From contig CAIVPY010000624.1 of assembly GCA_903907885.1 (NCBI GenBank), forward strand, positions 1 to 5,454: 5,454 bases of DNA. The letters are read 5' to 3'. Source of the DNA: an uncultured Bacteroidota bacterium (lineage in GTDB: Bacteria > Bacteroidota > Bacteroidia > UKL13-3). Below, one piece after another: positions 5,028 through 5,454 of the stretch. The position numbers and the translations under genes are program-made. Every line of letters begins with the position of its first letter. Position 1 is the first letter of the stretch. The notes under the pieces are model-generated. The model had not been told where the DNA came from. It ran no database searches and worked only from the letters and a program-made list of their open reading frames with translations.

Positions 5028-5454
5028 GTAGGTTTTTTATTTCGATGCTTGTCCATTTGGTTAGTTCGTTGTAAATTTCATTGTCTGCAATTGTGAATAG
5101 TAACATTTCTAAATAATAAGGTTTGATTGTCTGGTCGTCAAATACTGTTTTGCTTAAAGATTTAATAAGGTCGCAAAATTTAAAATATGCAATACTATGG
5201 TCGTAAAATAACGGTTCTTTTTTTTGATAACTGTCTAAATGCGTCAAATGTATAATTGTATTTATGTCAAAGTCCACAAGTCTTTTATTCCTGCTTGTCG
5301 GCATTGGAAAGTATTTAAGGTCTGTCAGTTTTGAGGTCATTATTAACCAATTTATTGCATAAATTACTCTTGAGTCATAAATTACATAATTGTCAGGGTC
5401 AATGAAAGATGAAAGTTTAGATAATGATGAAATTGTGCTAAAAGTGTCTTTAGT
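5005..5454 (-). CDS. Hypothetical protein, N-terminus beyond right edge
   Basis: The frame is open from the right edge of the window to TAG at 5005-5007, giving at least 149 residues. An ATG at 5340 would give 111 residues, but the 38 codons upstream of it are stop-free and protein-like, including a segment with FIDPDNYVIYDSRV followed by IYAINWLI. The true start is therefore outside the window and the 5340 ATG is an internal methionine. The helix-rich sequence has no signal peptide in view and no family I can name. The 'IYDSRV' element resembles a motif in some uncharacterised helical proteins, but I make no functional claim. The last residues, PLTAHWQ, are encoded inside the attC-like palindrome, as is common for integron cassette genes whose 3' end runs into attC. 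It points the same way as the 4428-4817 gene. Confidence 0.75.
   Translation of the reverse strand, partial: TKDTFSTISSLSKLSSFIDPDNYVIYDSRVIYAINWLIMTSKLTDLKYFPMPTSRNKRLVDFDINTIIHLTHLDSYQKKEPLFYDHSIAYFKFCDLIKSLSKTVFDDQTIKPYYLEMLLFTIADNEIYNELTKWTSIEIKNLPLTAHWQ

Noticed and set aside
4814..5056. 80-aa minus-strand reading frame
   Set aside because: It spans the whole attC-like palindrome, its sequence is set by the repeat arms, it has low-complexity Lys/Ala composition, and it overlaps the end of the 5005-5454 gene. It is most likely non-coding.
1..5454. CRISPR array, tRNA or rRNA genes
   Set aside because: I saw no regularly spaced direct repeats, cloverleaf sequence or rRNA-like sequence on either strand.

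Overview
The window looks like a low-GC Bacteroidota chromosome segment, possibly Chitinophagaceae or Sphingobacteriia; that placement is inference. The signs are AT-rich coding, start codons without Shine-Dalgarno sequences, TAnnTTTG-like -7 promoter boxes, signal peptides of the 'AFAQ' and 'SHAQ' type, and an AAA+ ATPase whose Walker B reads LLFNEADA. No tRNA, rRNA, CRISPR array, transposase or integrase gene is visible.

Left part (1-1490, minus strand): the first 496 residues of an AAA+ ATPase with a long N-terminal region of unknown function. Its C-terminus lies beyond the left edge. A 223-bp divergent intergenic region (1491-1713) separates it from a plus-strand cluster: a 186-aa protein that I tentatively read as ADP-ribosyltransferase-like (1714-2274), an unrecognised 221-aa protein (2342-3007), an ADP-ribosylglycohydrolase of the DraG/ARH family with all its metal-binding motifs (3000-3956, overlapping the previous gene by 8 nt), and a small exported protein (3967-4242).

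The most notable signal is regulatory. Three promoters share one layout: a palindrome TTGTAA-N5-TTACAA (one copy has a single mismatch), then exactly 10 nt, then a TAnnTTTG-like -7 box. One points left to the ATPase, one points right to the 186-aa gene, and one points right to the 221-aa/ARH pair. The ATPase, the ART-like protein, the 221-aa protein and the hydrolase therefore look like one co-regulated system, perhaps based on reversible ADP-ribosylation (a modifier and an eraser) with an ATPase partner. The regulator is not in the window.

Right part (4243-5454, minus strand): a different kind of region. A partial ORF entering from the right edge (5005-5454+) ends inside a 133-bp imperfect palindrome (4895-5027) built like an integron attC site. 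A small exported protein with two tandem TQN...WQVQ repeats follows (4428-4817), and then a possible second half-site (4369-4376). This resembles an integron cassette array or a lineage-specific intergenic repeat, but one full element is not enough to decide. No gene-free stretch exceeds 300 bp.
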